The notes: a model not told the origin generated them from the letters alone. Counted from the first letter of the stretch, positions 42,947 to 52,145 are shown. The stretch is 52,709 bases of DNA from Prevotella sp. (GCA_017428055.1 JAFRRN010000039.1:1-52709); one strand, 5' to 3'. Program-made: numbers and translations.

Positions 42947-43882
42947 ATGACACGAAAGGTAATAGGAATAGGCGAGACAGTCCTCGATATTATTTTCAAG
43001 AACGACCAGCCCATAGGGGCTTATCCGGGCGGTTCGACATTTAATGCCATCATCTCATTGGGGCGTTGCGGCGTGAATACGTCATTCATCTCCGAGGCGG
43101 GAAACGACCGCGTGGGAGAGCAAATCATCAAGTTCTTGGAGGAGAATGGTGTGGACGCTTCGGGCGTGAGCCGTTTTCCCGACTCGCAGTCGCCCATCTC
43201 GTTGGCGTTCTTGAATGAGAGAAACGATGCAGAATACCTGTTTTACAAAGACCACCCACACGACCAGTTGGACTTTGTCTGTCCTGACATCCAGCCTGAC
43301 GACATCGTGCTGTTCGGCTCTTATTTCGCCGTCAACCCCGTGATACGTCCACAGGTGATGGGATTGTTGGACTATGCCCGTAATCATGGTGCCATCATCT
43401 ATTACGACGTGAACTTCCGTCCGTCGCATCGGCATGAAGTGCTGCGCCTCACCCCCAACCTGTTGGAGAACTTGGAATATGCCGACATCGTGCGTGGTAG
43501 CAATGAGGACTTCTCCGTTCTGTACAAGATGGACGACCCCGCCAAGGTCTATAATGCCGAGGTGTCGTTTTATTGCAAGAAATTCATCTATACACAAGGA
43601 AGCAAGCCCATCGAACTCCGTGCGGAGGAGGGTTTCCACAAGTCGTATCCCGTGGAGAAGACACAGACGGTCAGCACCATCGGGGCGGGCGACAACTTTA
43701 ACGCAGGGTTCATCTACGGTTTGCTGAAATATGGCATCACGCGCCGCGAAATCGAGAGAGGACTCACCGAAGAGCAATGGGACAAGGTGATAGGGCAAGC
43801 CCAGATGTTCTCATCGGAGGTCTGCAAGAGCCTCTTCAATTACGTTCCCGTGGAGTTTGGGGAGAAGTTGAAGAATATTTGA
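42947..43882 (+). CDS. PfkB-family carbohydrate kinase (fructokinase-like)
   Basis: A 311-residue cytoplasmic sugar kinase of the ribokinase/PfkB family. It has the N-terminal GETVLDIIF, the GGSTFNAIISLGRCG substrate motif (~28), YYDVNFRP (~150) and the C-terminal TIGAGDNFNAGFIYG anion hole with the catalytic Asp (~246). Closest in look to Bacteroidota fructokinases; the substrate could be another ketose or nucleoside. trmD follows after 15 bp. Confidence 0.87.
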   Translation: MTRKVIGIGETVLDIIFKNDQPIGAYPGGSTFNAIISLGRCGVNTSFISEAGNDRVGEQIIKFLEENGVDASGVSRFPDSQSPISLAFLNERNDAEYLFYKDHPHDQLDFVCPDIQPDDIVLFGSYFAVNPVIRPQVMGLLDYARNHGAIIYYDVNFRPSHRHEVLRLTPNLLENLEYADIVRGSNEDFSVLYKMDDPAKVYNAEVSFYCKKFIYTQGSKPIELRAEEGFHKSYPVEKTQTVSTIGAGDNFNAGFIYGLLKYGITRREIERGLTEEQWDKVIGQAQMFSSEVCKSLFNYVPVEFGEKLKNI

Positions 43883-43897
43883 TGTTTCTATAGGAAG

Positions 43898-44572
43898 ATG
43901 AGGATAGATATTATCACTGTTTTGCCCGAGATGATTGAGGGATTCGTTCATGAGTCCATCTTGGCACGGGCGGAAAAGAAGGGGTTAGCGGAAATCCACT
44001 TGCACAACCTACGTGACTACACCACCGACAAATGGCGGCGCGTGGACGATTATCCCTACGGCGGCTTTGCGGGTATGGTGATGCAATGCGAGCCGATTGA
44101 CCGCTGTATCAGCACGTTGAAGGAACAGCGTAGCTACGATGAGGTCATCTTCACCTCGCCTGACGGTGAGCAGTTCAACCAACATGTTGCCAACGAACTC
44201 TCCTTGATGGAAAACATCATCCTCCTCTGTGGACATTATAAGGGAATAGATCATCGCATTCGCGAACACCTTATCACACGGGAAATCTCCATCGGTGACT
44301 ATGTGTTGACGGGGGGCGAGTTAGCGGCGGCAGTCATGGCGGATGCCATCGTGCGCGTGGTACCGGGCGTGATAGGTGACGAACAGAGTGCCCTTTCCGA
44401 CTGTTTCCAAGATGACATGCTCTCGGCTCCCATCTATACCCGCCCCGCAGACTATAAGGGATGGAAGGTGCCAGATGTCCTCCTCAGTGGCAACGAGGCG
44501 AAAATCAAGCAATGGGAATTGGACCAGGCGATGGAACGCACCAAGCGGCTGCGCCCCGATCTTCTCAAATAA
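43898..44572 (+). CDS. trmD: tRNA (guanine37-N1)-methyltransferase
   Basis: A 224-residue SPOUT-family enzyme that methylates G37 of tRNAs with a G36 using S-adenosylmethionine, preventing frameshifts. It has [12 protein letters not shown] start, [12 protein letters not shown] (~48), [13 protein letters not shown] (~108) and the trefoil knot [14 protein letters not shown] (~130). The C-terminal domain is complete. It is separated from the usual rpsP/rimM/rplS neighbours. uvrB converges on it. Confidence 0.97.
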   Translation: MRIDIITVLPEMIEGFVHESILARAEKKGLAEIHLHNLRDYTTDKWRRVDDYPYGGFAGMVMQCEPIDRCISTLKEQRSYDEVIFTSPDGEQFNQHVANELSLMENIILLCGHYKGIDHRIREHLITREISIGDYVLTGGELAAAVMADAIVRVVPGVIGDEQSALSDCFQDDMLSAPIYTRPADYKGWKVPDVLLSGNEAKIKQWELDQAMERTKRLRPDLLK

Positions 44573-44608
44573 TGAATAAGGTTGTGGATGTCTTTGAAGG
44601 GGAAGACC

Positions 44609-46660
44609 TTAAGTTTTTTCCTTATTATCCAATAATTCTGTCAATCGGATGATTTCGTCTCTGTATTGCGCCGCTTGCAGGAAATCGAGCTGTTTGGCGG
44701 CTTCTTTCATTGATAGCGTAAGCATGTCTATACGCTTACGCAATTGTTCGATGGTCATGCGCTCTTCGATGGCATCGGCAGCGAAGGCGATGTCGTTTGG
44801 GTTGGGTGCGTATGGGCCATACGAGCGTTTCAGTTCCTTTTGGTCTGGCGATAATTGTTCTTTCGATGACTTTAAGGTGTTGTTGATGGCTTTGATGATT
44901 TGCTTGGGCGTAATATGATGTTCCTCGTTGTATTTTAGTTGGATGGAACGTCTGCGGTTGGTCTCGTCAATAGTCTTTTTCATGCTCTCGGTAATCGTGT
45001 CGGCATACATGATTACCTTGCCATTGACGTTGCGGGCTGCCCTTCCTGCTGTTTGTGTCAGGCTGCGGTGGCTTCTTAAAAAGCCCTCCTTGTCAGCATC
45101 GAGAATAGCCACGAGAGAAACCTCTGGCAGGTCGAGTCCCTCGCGCAAGAGGTTGACGCCCACCAACACGTCAAACTCTCCTTTCCTTAAACCGCTCATA
45201 ATCTTCACCCGGTCAAGTGTTGCCACGTCACTGTGGATGTAGTTGGCACGAATGTCGTGATTGAGGAGGTATTCGGTGAGTTCTTCTGCCATCCGTTTGG
45301 TTAGTGTCGTCACCAACACCCTCTCGTCGTGTTCGCACCGTTGGATGATTTCGTCCATCAAGTCGTCTATTTGGTTCTCGCTCGGACGCACCACAATCTC
45401 GGGGTCGAGCAGTCCGGTCGGGCGAATCAATTGTTCCACGACCACGCCCTCTGCCTCCATCAACTCATATTCGGCAGGTGTTGCAGAGACGTAAATCACT
45501 TGGTGAATCATATCTTGGAACTCCTCGAAACGTAAGGGGCGGTTGTCGAATGCCGCCGGGAGGCGGAATCCATATTCCACGAGGTTTTGCTTTCTCGCCC
45601 TGTCGCCGCCGAACATCGCATTGATCTGTGGTACGCTGACATGGCTCTCGTCGATGACCATGAGATAGTCGTCGGGAAAGAAGTCCAATAAGCAATATGG
45701 ACGCTCGCCAGGCTCTCTTCCATCGAAGTATCGGGAGTAGTTTTCGATACCCGAGCAATGTCCCAGTTCCTTAATCATCTCCATGTCGTATTCCACCCGT
45801 TCCTTGATGCGCTGCGCCTTAATGGGGTCGCCGAGTTCGTTGAAGAAGTCGATTTGTGCCACCAGGTCGTCTTGTATCTTGCGGATGGCGGAGTGTGTTT
45901 GTTCTTGTGTAGTGATGAACAGGTTGGCGGGATATAGTTGGTATTCACTGAAAGAAAGAAGGTGGTGGCTGTCGATAGGGTCGATTTCCTCAATCTCGTC
46001 AATCTCGTCATCCCACCATGTTATGCGCAAAGCGTGTTCGCTGTATGCCATGAAAATGTCAACATGGTCGCCCTTGACACGGAAGTTGCCGCGTTGCAGG
46101 TCGATGTCGTTGCGTACATATTGCGATTCGACGAGGCGGCGTAAGAACACGTTGCGGTCCAGCCGCTGCCCTTTCTTGATGGTGATGATGCCGCTCTCGA
46201 GCGCCGATGGTCCCCCCATGCCATAGATGCATGAGACAGACGATACCACCACTACGTCCTTGCGTCCTGACAGCAGGGATGAGACGGCGGATAGTCGTAG
46301 GCGGTCGATGTCATCATTGATGGCGAGGTCTTTCTCAATGTAGGTGTCAGTGGTGGGGATATAAGCCTCGGGTTGGTAATAGTCGTAATAAGAGACATAA
46401 TATTCCACTGCATTATTGGGGAAGAACCCTTTCATTTCTTCGTATAATTGTGCGGCAAGCGTCTTGTTATGGCTGAGGATAAGGGTGGGCTTGTTGACAT
46501 TGGCGATGACATTGGCAATCGTAAAGGTCTTGCCAGAGCCTGTGACGCCTAAGAGGACTTGTGCCTTGTCGCCCCTCTCCAACCCGTCTGTGAGTTGGCT
46601 GATGGCTTCGGGCTGGTCTCCTGTGGGCTTGAATTGTGATGAGATCTTGAATTCGGTCAT
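44609..46660 (-). CDS. uvrB: Excinuclease ABC subunit B
   Basis: A 683-residue helicase-like subunit of nucleotide excision repair that loads onto damage with UvrA and recruits UvrC. Walker A GVTGSGKTFT (~39-48), the beta-hairpin region YYDYYQPEAYIP (~93-104), DEAD-like box VIDESHVSVPQ (~335), helicase motif VLVGVNLLREGLDLPEV (~500) and QTAGRAARN (~540), and a C-terminal UVR motif (~640-675: LSMKEAAKQLDFLQAAQYRDEI). The promoter's TACCTTTG ends only 4 bases before the ATG, so the mRNA looks leaderless. Confidence 0.98.
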   Translation of the reverse strand: MTEFKISSQFKPTGDQPEAISQLTDGLERGDKAQVLLGVTGSGKTFTIANVIANVNKPTLILSHNKTLAAQLYEEMKGFFPNNAVEYYVSYYDYYQPEAYIPTTDTYIEKDLAINDDIDRLRLSAVSSLLSGRKDVVVVSSVSCIYGMGGPSALESGIITIKKGQRLDRNVFLRRLVESQYVRNDIDLQRGNFRVKGDHVDIFMAYSEHALRITWWDDEIDEIEEIDPIDSHHLLSFSEYQLYPANLFITTQEQTHSAIRKIQDDLVAQIDFFNELGDPIKAQRIKERVEYDMEMIKELGHCSGIENYSRYFDGREPGERPYCLLDFFPDDYLMVIDESHVSVPQINAMFGGDRARKQNLVEYGFRLPAAFDNRPLRFEEFQDMIHQVIYVSATPAEYELMEAEGVVVEQLIRPTGLLDPEIVVRPSENQIDDLMDEIIQRCEHDERVLVTTLTKRMAEELTEYLLNHDIRANYIHSDVATLDRVKIMSGLRKGEFDVLVGVNLLREGLDLPEVSLVAILDADKEGFLRSHRSLTQTAGRAARNVNGKVIMYADTITESMKKTIDETNRRRSIQLKYNEEHHITPKQIIKAINNTLKSSKEQLSPDQKELKRSYGPYAPNPNDIAFAADAIEERMTIEQLRKRIDMLTLSMKEAAKQLDFLQAAQYRDEIIRLTELLDNKEKT

Positions 46661-46664
46661 TTTG

Positions 46665-46672
46665 CAAAGGTA
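46665..46672 (-). promoter_or_regulatory. -7 promoter element of uvrB
   Basis: Minus-strand TACCTTTG (46672-46665); 4 bases (CAAA) separate it from the uvrB ATG. Transcription would begin within about 2 bases of the start codon. Confidence 0.75.
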
Positions 46673-46753
46673 CGTATTTTGTCCATAATAACCGTTGTTT
46701 TCTTGAAATAAACGTTATAAAATATTCGTTATTTCCCTAAAATCCTTAAAATA

Positions 46754-46791
46754 CCTTGCAAAAGAAAGGAAATATATGTACCTTTGCAAGG
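46754..46791 (+). promoter_or_regulatory. Promoter of bamD with overlapping dyad
   Basis: TTG at 46756-46758, 20 bp, TACCTTTG at 46779-46786. CCTTGCAAA (46754-46762) and TTTGCAAGG (46783-46791) form a perfect 9-bp dyad that covers both promoter elements, so it could be a protein-binding site. Confidence 0.7.
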
Positions 46792-46813
46792 TTTTTGTAT
46801 TTGGATCGTGAAA

Positions 46814-47659
46814 ATGAAGAAAAGCTTTTCCATTTCTGTGTTGTCTGTCTTGTTGTTTGCGAGTTGCGCCCATGAGTTCAACCAAGTATACAAGTCGTCC
46901 GATTACTCCTACAAATATGAATACGCAAAGGAATGCTATGCCCGAGGCAAGTATATCCGTTGCACCACATTGTTACAGGAACTGGTGACGATGATGAAGG
47001 GTACGGACAATGGACAGGAATGCCTCTTTATGCTTGCCATGGCGGAATACAAGGCGAAAGACTATGAGACGGCAGCGGAATATTTTAAGAAATACAGCAC
47101 GTCGTACCCACGGGGCGACTATGGCGAGCTGGCAAAATTTTACGTTGGCGAGAGCCTTTACATGAGTACGCCGGAGCCCCGGCTTGACCAGACGCCGACA
47201 GTGGCCGCGATTACAGCCTACCAGTCTTTTCTTGACATGTTTCCCGAATCGGAATTGAAGCCACTGGCGCAAGACCATTTGTTTGAGTTGCAAGACAAGT
47301 TGGTGCAGAAAGAATTGCTCTCCGCCCAACTCTATTACAATCTTGGGACTTATTTCGGCAACTGCAACGGCAATGGCGAGAGCAATTACCTATCGTGCAT
47401 CATCACTGCGCAAAATGCGTTGAAGGACTATCCTTATTCCTCCTTGCGTGAGAGTTTTGCCCTGCTGGTGATGAAAAGCAAGTATGAACTGGCACAGAAT
47501 AGTGTGGAGGCGAAACGTATGGAACGCTATCAAGATGCGGAAGACGAGTGCTATGGATTCATTAATGAGTATCCTGATTCCAAGTATGTGGCAATGGCGG
47601 AGAAGTATATCAATCGTTGCAAGCAGTTCACGAAGGAAGAAAACAATGACTCAAATTAA
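46814..47659 (+). CDS. bamD: Outer membrane assembly lipoprotein BamD
   Basis: A 281-residue lipoprotein of the beta-barrel assembly machinery at the inner face of the outer membrane. The signal peptide ends LLFASC (lipobox Cys19). The mature protein has TPR-like helices: YEYAKECYARGKYIRCTTLL, FMLAMAEYKAKDYETAAEYF, FLDMFPESELKPLAQDHLF, YGFINEYPDSKYVAMAEKYI. The ATG at 46814 is chosen over an upstream TTG (46784) that lies in the promoter. It is followed by the omega subunit gene after 12 bp, a Bacteroidales signature order. Confidence 0.93.
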   Translation: MKKSFSISVLSVLLFASCAHEFNQVYKSSDYSYKYEYAKECYARGKYIRCTTLLQELVTMMKGTDNGQECLFMLAMAEYKAKDYETAAEYFKKYSTSYPRGDYGELAKFYVGESLYMSTPEPRLDQTPTVAAITAYQSFLDMFPESELKPLAQDHLFELQDKLVQKELLSAQLYYNLGTYFGNCNGNGESNYLSCIITAQNALKDYPYSSLRESFALLVMKSKYELAQNSVEAKRMERYQDAEDECYGFINEYPDSKYVAMAEKYINRCKQFTKEENNDSN

Positions 47660-47671
47660 TTTTTTATAGAT

Positions 47672-48013
47672 ATGGATTACAAGAAATCAAAAGCCTCAGT
47701 AAACACAGTGACGCGCAATGTCATGGACTTGTGCGAGGAGACGGGCAACATCTATGAGACCGTTGCCATCATTGGTAAACGTGCCAACCAAATATCCATG
47801 GAGATCAAGCAGGACTTGACCAAGAAACTTGCCGAGTTCGCATCGTATAATGATTCTTTAGAAGAGGTGTTTGAGAATCGCGAGCAAATCGAAATTTCAC
47901 GCTATTACGAGAAACTGCCCAAACCAACGTTGATGGCAACGGAGGAGTTTATCTTGGGTAACATCTATTACCGCGATCCCTCCAAGGATCCCAAGGACAC
48001 GATAGAGTTATAA
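47672..48013 (+). CDS. rpoZ: RNA polymerase omega subunit (Rpb6-like)
   Basis: A 113-residue protein of the Bacteroidota omega type. It starts MDYKKSKASVNTVTRNVMDL and has ETVAIIGKRANQISMEIKQDL, the conserved helix that clamps the beta' C-terminus. The C-terminal ~35 residues (KPTLMATEEFILGNIYYRDP) are Bacteroidota-specific. Located between bamD and a DUF4293 gene, 2 bp before the latter. Confidence 0.9.
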   Translation: MDYKKSKASVNTVTRNVMDLCEETGNIYETVAIIGKRANQISMEIKQDLTKKLAEFASYNDSLEEVFENREQIEISRYYEKLPKPTLMATEEFILGNIYYRDPSKDPKDTIEL

Positions 48014-48015
48014 TC

Positions 48016-48471
48016 ATGTGGCAACGTAAACAAACAGTATTCCTCGTCTGCGCACTTATCTTTACAGCGGTGTGCTTGAGTTTGCCCTTGCTTGACGTGG
48101 AACCCAAGGGGATGGGGGTGAGTGCGGTGTTGTACAACCTCATTTATATCGATGGCGATGGAGTGGCACATTATGGCAAGGCATTGCTCTTTGCCTTCCT
48201 CCTGCTCACATGCCCGTTGAACCTCTTTGCCATCTTCATGTTTAAGAACCGCAAGTTGCAGGCAAGCCTTTGCACTTGGTGCATGATTTTAAATCTTGCT
48301 TGGTATGTTTATCTTGCGTTTTGCGTCATCAATGAGTTTATGCTCGCTGGTACGCCCCATTTCCATATTGCCGTTTGTTTCCCCTTGATAGCCATCGTCT
48401 TTTATTATATGGCACGGAGAGGAATCATGGCTGATGAGAAATTGGTGCGGTCGATGGACCGTATCAGATAA
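48016..48471 (+). CDS. DUF4293 membrane protein
   Basis: A 151-residue inner membrane protein with four predicted helices (~8-25, ~58-80, ~88-108, ~120-138). It starts MWQRKQTVFLVCALIFTAV. The DUF4293 family is specific to Bacteroidota and of unknown function. It is tightly coupled to the omega gene (2 bp) and is the last gene of the operon. Confidence 0.88.
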   Translation: MWQRKQTVFLVCALIFTAVCLSLPLLDVEPKGMGVSAVLYNLIYIDGDGVAHYGKALLFAFLLLTCPLNLFAIFMFKNRKLQASLCTWCMILNLAWYVYLAFCVINEFMLAGTPHFHIAVCFPLIAIVFYYMARRGIMADEKLVRSMDRIR

Positions 48472-48513
48472 ACAAAAATGTCGCTGAGAATCATCCCGGC
48501 GACATTTTTGTTT
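48470..48513. terminator. Bidirectional terminator between DUF4293 and the LEA-like lipoprotein
   Basis: AAACAAAAATGTCGC (48470-48484) and GCGACATTTTTGTTT (48499-48513) form a perfect 15-bp stem with A/T ends, so it gives a T-run in both directions. It ends two convergent transcripts. Confidence 0.93.
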
Positions 48514-48530
48514 AGTGATGGTCAATGTGA

Positions 48531-49193
48531 TTAGATTCCTAAGCCTTTCTTCACGGCGTCAGCACCTTTGTCAACAGCGTCAGCAGCCTTGTCCTTGGCA
48601 TCCTGAACAGCGTCAGCAGCCTTGTCTTTCACATCCTGAACAGCGTCAGCGGCAGCGTCTTTCACAGCGTCGGCAGCGTCGCCAACAGCTTCCTTGGCAT
48701 TGTCGATGGCACCCTCAACGGCACTTTCTGCGGCGTTGGTCACCAAACTCTTGGTGTCAATGCCTAATGCTCCGAGAGCCTCTGATGCGCCTAAGAGTGT
48801 CTGGACGGACTCTGTTGGGATGTTGGTGATGTTGGAAACCAAGCCACTAATCACAGCATTCGAGCCAACAACAGCCTTGATTGTCTCAGCATTGTCCTTC
48901 AAGAAAGACTGCACCTTGCTCACGTAGCCTAATGCCACTTCAGGATTCTTGCCAATGTACTCGGCAATCTTGGTCTTCACCGTTTCCAACAAACCTTGGA
49001 TGGAGGGCAGGTCTTTCGACTCCAAGAGACCAGCGAAGTTGCTTGTGAACTCGTCTGCTGCGGTGTTTGCTTCCTCTGTAAGGACAGCCAATGTGTCAAT
49101 AGCCTCCTCTACGGGGGCGGCGTTCTTGTTACCATTGCAGCTCGTGATGGTGATGGCGGCTGCGGCAATTGCCATCATAAAGATTTTCTTCAT
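48531..49193 (-). CDS. Lipoprotein with 11-residue LEA-like repeats
   Basis: A 220-residue predicted lipoprotein. Signal peptide ends ITITSC (Cys19). Residues ~30-145 are a helical domain of unknown type (TLAVLTEEANTAADEFTSNF, KDLPSIQGLLETVKTKIAEY). From ~150 the sequence is an Ala/Asp/Lys amphipathic helix with 11-residue units of the form KDKAADAVQDA; in DNA the motif ACAGCGTCAGC recurs every 33 bp (48574, 48607, 48640). Eleven-mer repeats are the mark of group 3 LEA proteins, which protect membranes and proteins during drying or osmotic stress. Function here is inferred. Monocistronic, with its own -7 box at 49259-49252. Confidence 0.75.
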   Translation of the reverse strand: MKKIFMMAIAAAAITITSCNGNKNAAPVEEAIDTLAVLTEEANTAADEFTSNFAGLLESKDLPSIQGLLETVKTKIAEYIGKNPEVALGYVSKVQSFLKDNAETIKAVVGSNAVISGLVSNITNIPTESVQTLLGASEALGALGIDTKSLVTNAAESAVEGAIDNAKEAVGDAADAVKDAAADAVQDVKDKAADAVQDAKDKAADAVDKGADAVKKGLGI

Positions 49194-49251
49194 ACTTTCT
49201 TTTGTTTTAATTAATTAATAAATGAGTAACAATTTGTTTTGTAAAACACCG

Positions 49252-49259
49252 CAAATATA
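49252..49259 (-). promoter_or_regulatory. -7 promoter element of the LEA-like lipoprotein
   Basis: Minus-strand TATATTTG (49259-49252). Predicted leader ~55 nt. Confidence 0.6.
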
Positions 49260-49307
49260 GTAGAATTTGTGATTGGTTGTTACATTTATTTGCAACATTT
49301 AACTAAA

Positions 49308-50072
49308 TCATGACAATTCAATGACGATATTAATCAAATTCTTGCGGAAAGTCTTTCCAACTTTCACGTCTTTAATGAGATTGAAAGGAGGGTAAAAATA
49401 GCATACATTGTCTACGACCTTCATCAGGTAGTCGATGTTGACGATGTAACTCTGGTGAACCTGCACGAAATCGTTAGACAATGAAATGATGTCCTTGTTG
49501 TATACGCTACGCTTCAACTTGATGGGTTTGGAAATTCCGGCAACATTCATCATCCAGACCCTTTGCTTGTTGTCATACTCAAATAAGCCGATGTCCTTGA
49601 GCTTAATCAACAAGAAGTCCATTTGGTTGATGTAGGTCATCAAATGTCTTTCTGCTTTGGCGATGGTGCCGATGGTGGCTTTCTTGGTTGGACTCCATGA
49701 TGTCTCCAGCCGTCGGATGATGGTATTGAGGTTTTCACGGTTGACGGGTTTCTGCAAGAAGTCGAAAGCATGGTTGCGGAAAGACCTTAACATGTAGTCC
49801 ACGTAAGAGGTGTATGCCACGATACGGCATTTCTCAAACACTTTCTCGTCTAAGCTCTCAAGGAACTCGATTCCCGACATGTCGGGTAACTCGATGTCGA
49901 GAAAGAGTAGGTCGGGATCGTGAATCATGATAGCCTCCAATCCTCCTTTTCCATCGTTGCATGTGCAGACGACATCAATGTGGGTGTAGTGTGCGAGACA
50001 TTGCTTGAGAATCTGGATGTCCTCTGGGTTGTCGTCCACGATGACGGTCTTTAATATTTCTTTCTTTGTCAT
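49308..50072 (-). CDS. LytTR-family response regulator
   Basis: A 254-residue two-component regulator. The receiver domain (~8-125) has Asp13/Asp14, phosphoacceptor Asp59 in LLFLDIELPD, Thr88 and Lys108 (FLQKPVN). The LytTR DNA-binding domain (~150-252: FLLIKLKDIGLFEYDNKQRVW, FVQVHQSYIVNIDYLMKV) binds direct repeats upstream of its target genes. It is 63 bp downstream of a LytS-type histidine kinase gene that is its evident partner. Confidence 0.93.
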   Translation of the reverse strand: MTKKEILKTVIVDDNPEDIQILKQCLAHYTHIDVVCTCNDGKGGLEAIMIHDPDLLFLDIELPDMSGIEFLESLDEKVFEKCRIVAYTSYVDYMLRSFRNHAFDFLQKPVNRENLNTIIRRLETSWSPTKKATIGTIAKAERHLMTYINQMDFLLIKLKDIGLFEYDNKQRVWMMNVAGISKPIKLKRSVYNKDIISLSNDFVQVHQSYIVNIDYLMKVVDNVCYFYPPFNLIKDVKVGKTFRKNLINIVIELS

Positions 50073-50135
50073 GATGGTATATGTTTTGATGGTTGGTATC
50101 TACAGATGGCGGCGTGTCTTTTCGTTCCACATCCT

Positions 50136-52145
50136 TCACTTGCCAAAAGAGGCAGGAATGACGAGTGTAGACTTGCACCCGATGATGTTTCCCTTCTCGT
50201 CCTCGATATTCTCGATGTCGTAGTTTATTTTCTCATGATGTATCTTGTTGTGCAAGGCCATCGTGTTTCGGATTACGCGCAGTCCTGTCCCCGTACTATT
50301 GTCTTTGGAACGGTTACGGATGTCGAATCCGTTGCCGTTGTCTATCACATGAATGGTGGTGGCATCGTCCGTGAATCCCACCTCTATCGTGAGTTCCTTG
50401 GGACGGTCCAGCCCCCGAAGGCCATGCTTGATGGCGTTCTCCGCGAGGATTTGGATGAATGTGGAGGGTATGCGACGGGTGTCTTGCAACTCACCCTTGG
50501 GTATATGGATGTGATAAGTGAAACTATTGCCCATTGTAGCAGTTGCCACCTCGATATATTGTCTTGTAAATTCCAGTTCCTCTCGCAGGGTGGTGTGTTT
50601 CTGATTAGAGGCGTTTATCCCGTCATGCATCAGCTTGATGACGCTATTGATGGTCTTCTGCGAGTCTTGAGGTATGCCTGACAAGGCGTGTTGAAGCACG
50701 TTGAACGTGAAATGAGGCGATATGATATTCCGCGTGTTGTCGATTTTCAGGTTGGCGATTTCTATCTCACTCTCCTTTCTTTTCTTGTTTTGGTATAGAT
50801 ACAATGCCAGTAAAACCAATGCCATCAAGAGAATGCCGCCAGCAATGAGAACGAACAAGAGGCGGTTGTGTTCCATCTCAGCATCCTTTTCCTTCATCCG
50901 CAGTTGGTTGTGGAGAGCGAGGGTGTCCATGGCGAGGCGCATCATGATGTCGGAAGAGCGCATGAATTCGCGGCTCTTGTCGATGCTGTCCTTGCGGGTG
51001 AGGTTCAGCTTCTCATAATAGTCGGCACGTTGCTTGTTGCCTGTGCTGGCATAATAGTCGTGGAGGTAACGGTTGCGGATGTCAATCATGTTCTCGTCAG
51101 TGGTCAGTCCCGCAGGCTCGTTGGCGAGGATGCTGCTGATTTGGCTCACGTTGCCTGTCTTTAGGATGTTGCCGATGCGGATGGTGTTGGCATAATAGAT
51201 GCAGTCGCCTACATTATTGGCGCGGAAGAAACTGTCAGCGGGTTCCAAGCATTTCATCGACTCCTTGTTCTTTCCGAGGTTTAGATATACGTCTGCCATG
51301 TTGAGGTGGCAGAGACAATCTTCAAATCCGCCTTCCAACCTGTATGATTTAATAAGGCTGTCGAGACATAGGAATACGGAGAGTGCTTTGGCAAAATCTT
51401 TTTTATAGTATTGTAGGTTGCCATAGTTGTTGAGGTATGTCAACTTCATGTTGGCTTGCATGTCGTTGAATCCTTCTTTAGCCTTGGCATAATAGTTTTC
51501 AGAAAGATCAAAGTCTTCTAATTGGCAATAGATTCCTCCTAAACCCATGTAGAAGGAATAATTCTCTTCCTTGGGTAGGTTTAGCGAGTCGCTGATGACC
51601 AAGGCGCGACGATACCATGCTGCGGCTTCGGGCAAAAGGCTCTTTTGGATGTACATGTCGCCGATGTTGGCACAGATGCTCGGCACATTGTGGGACATGT
51701 CGCTCTCCGCGAATAGTTGGTATGCAGCACGGTTGGCTTCCAATGCCTTGTCATGGTTGATGTGGTAGAGATGAAAATAGTTAGCACGAAGGTTATAGGC
51801 TTCAGCCAACAAACCATTTGTGCGAGGTGAGGAGGGTTGGCTTTTACCGAAATGAATAAGGCGGTCGCACACATTGAGAACAGAGTCGGGTTGCTCCAAA
51901 ATATAGAGATGCCCCAATTCTATCAAATAATCATAATAGGTAAGACTATCCTTGGCGTTTACCAAGGCTGAATCAACCATCGCACGGGCGTGGGGAGACT
52001 GTACGTCAACGGAGTCGCTGACGGTCTTTAGGCGTACAACCTCCGCTTCCGACCGCTCGTTGCCCCATGATGTACCCTTGTGACATGATGTCAAGGCGGA
52101 AGCCAATGCCATCAAGATGAGTGTTAGCTTTGTTAATTGTCTCAT
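50136..52145 (-). CDS. TPR-containing histidine kinase (LytS/YpdA type) with lipobox
   Basis: A 669-residue sensor kinase. The N-terminus MRQLTKLTLILMALASALTSC has a lipoprotein-type cleavage site (LTSC), then periplasmic TPR-like repeats (~60-360: ANIGDMYIQKSLLPEAAAWY, NYGNLQYYKKDFAKALSVF, LNMADVYLNLGKNKESMKCL), a membrane helix (~425-447: LIAGGILLMALVLLALYLY), and a His_kinase domain with ISPHFTFNVLQHA (His478) and an ATPase domain (ENAIKHGL, DNGNGF, GTGLRVIRN). The H-box has ISPHFTFN where LytS proteins have NPHFLFN. The ATG at 52145 is chosen over a TTG upstream. It pairs with the LytTR regulator downstream. Whether the lipobox is used in a protein that also has a cytoplasmic kinase is uncertain. 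Confidence 0.9.
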   Translation of the reverse strand: MRQLTKLTLILMALASALTSCHKGTSWGNERSEAEVVRLKTVSDSVDVQSPHARAMVDSALVNAKDSLTYYDYLIELGHLYILEQPDSVLNVCDRLIHFGKSQPSSPRTNGLLAEAYNLRANYFHLYHINHDKALEANRAAYQLFAESDMSHNVPSICANIGDMYIQKSLLPEAAAWYRRALVISDSLNLPKEENYSFYMGLGGIYCQLEDFDLSENYYAKAKEGFNDMQANMKLTYLNNYGNLQYYKKDFAKALSVFLCLDSLIKSYRLEGGFEDCLCHLNMADVYLNLGKNKESMKCLEPADSFFRANNVGDCIYYANTIRIGNILKTGNVSQISSILANEPAGLTTDENMIDIRNRYLHDYYASTGNKQRADYYEKLNLTRKDSIDKSREFMRSSDIMMRLAMDTLALHNQLRMKEKDAEMEHNRLLFVLIAGGILLMALVLLALYLYQNKKRKESEIEIANLKIDNTRNIISPHFTFNVLQHALSGIPQDSQKTINSVIKLMHDGINASNQKHTTLREELEFTRQYIEVATATMGNSFTYHIHIPKGELQDTRRIPSTFIQILAENAIKHGLRGLDRPKELTIEVGFTDDATTIHVIDNGNGFDIRNRSKDNSTGTGLRVIRNTMALHNKIHHEKINYDIENIEDEKGNIIGCKSTLVIPASFGK

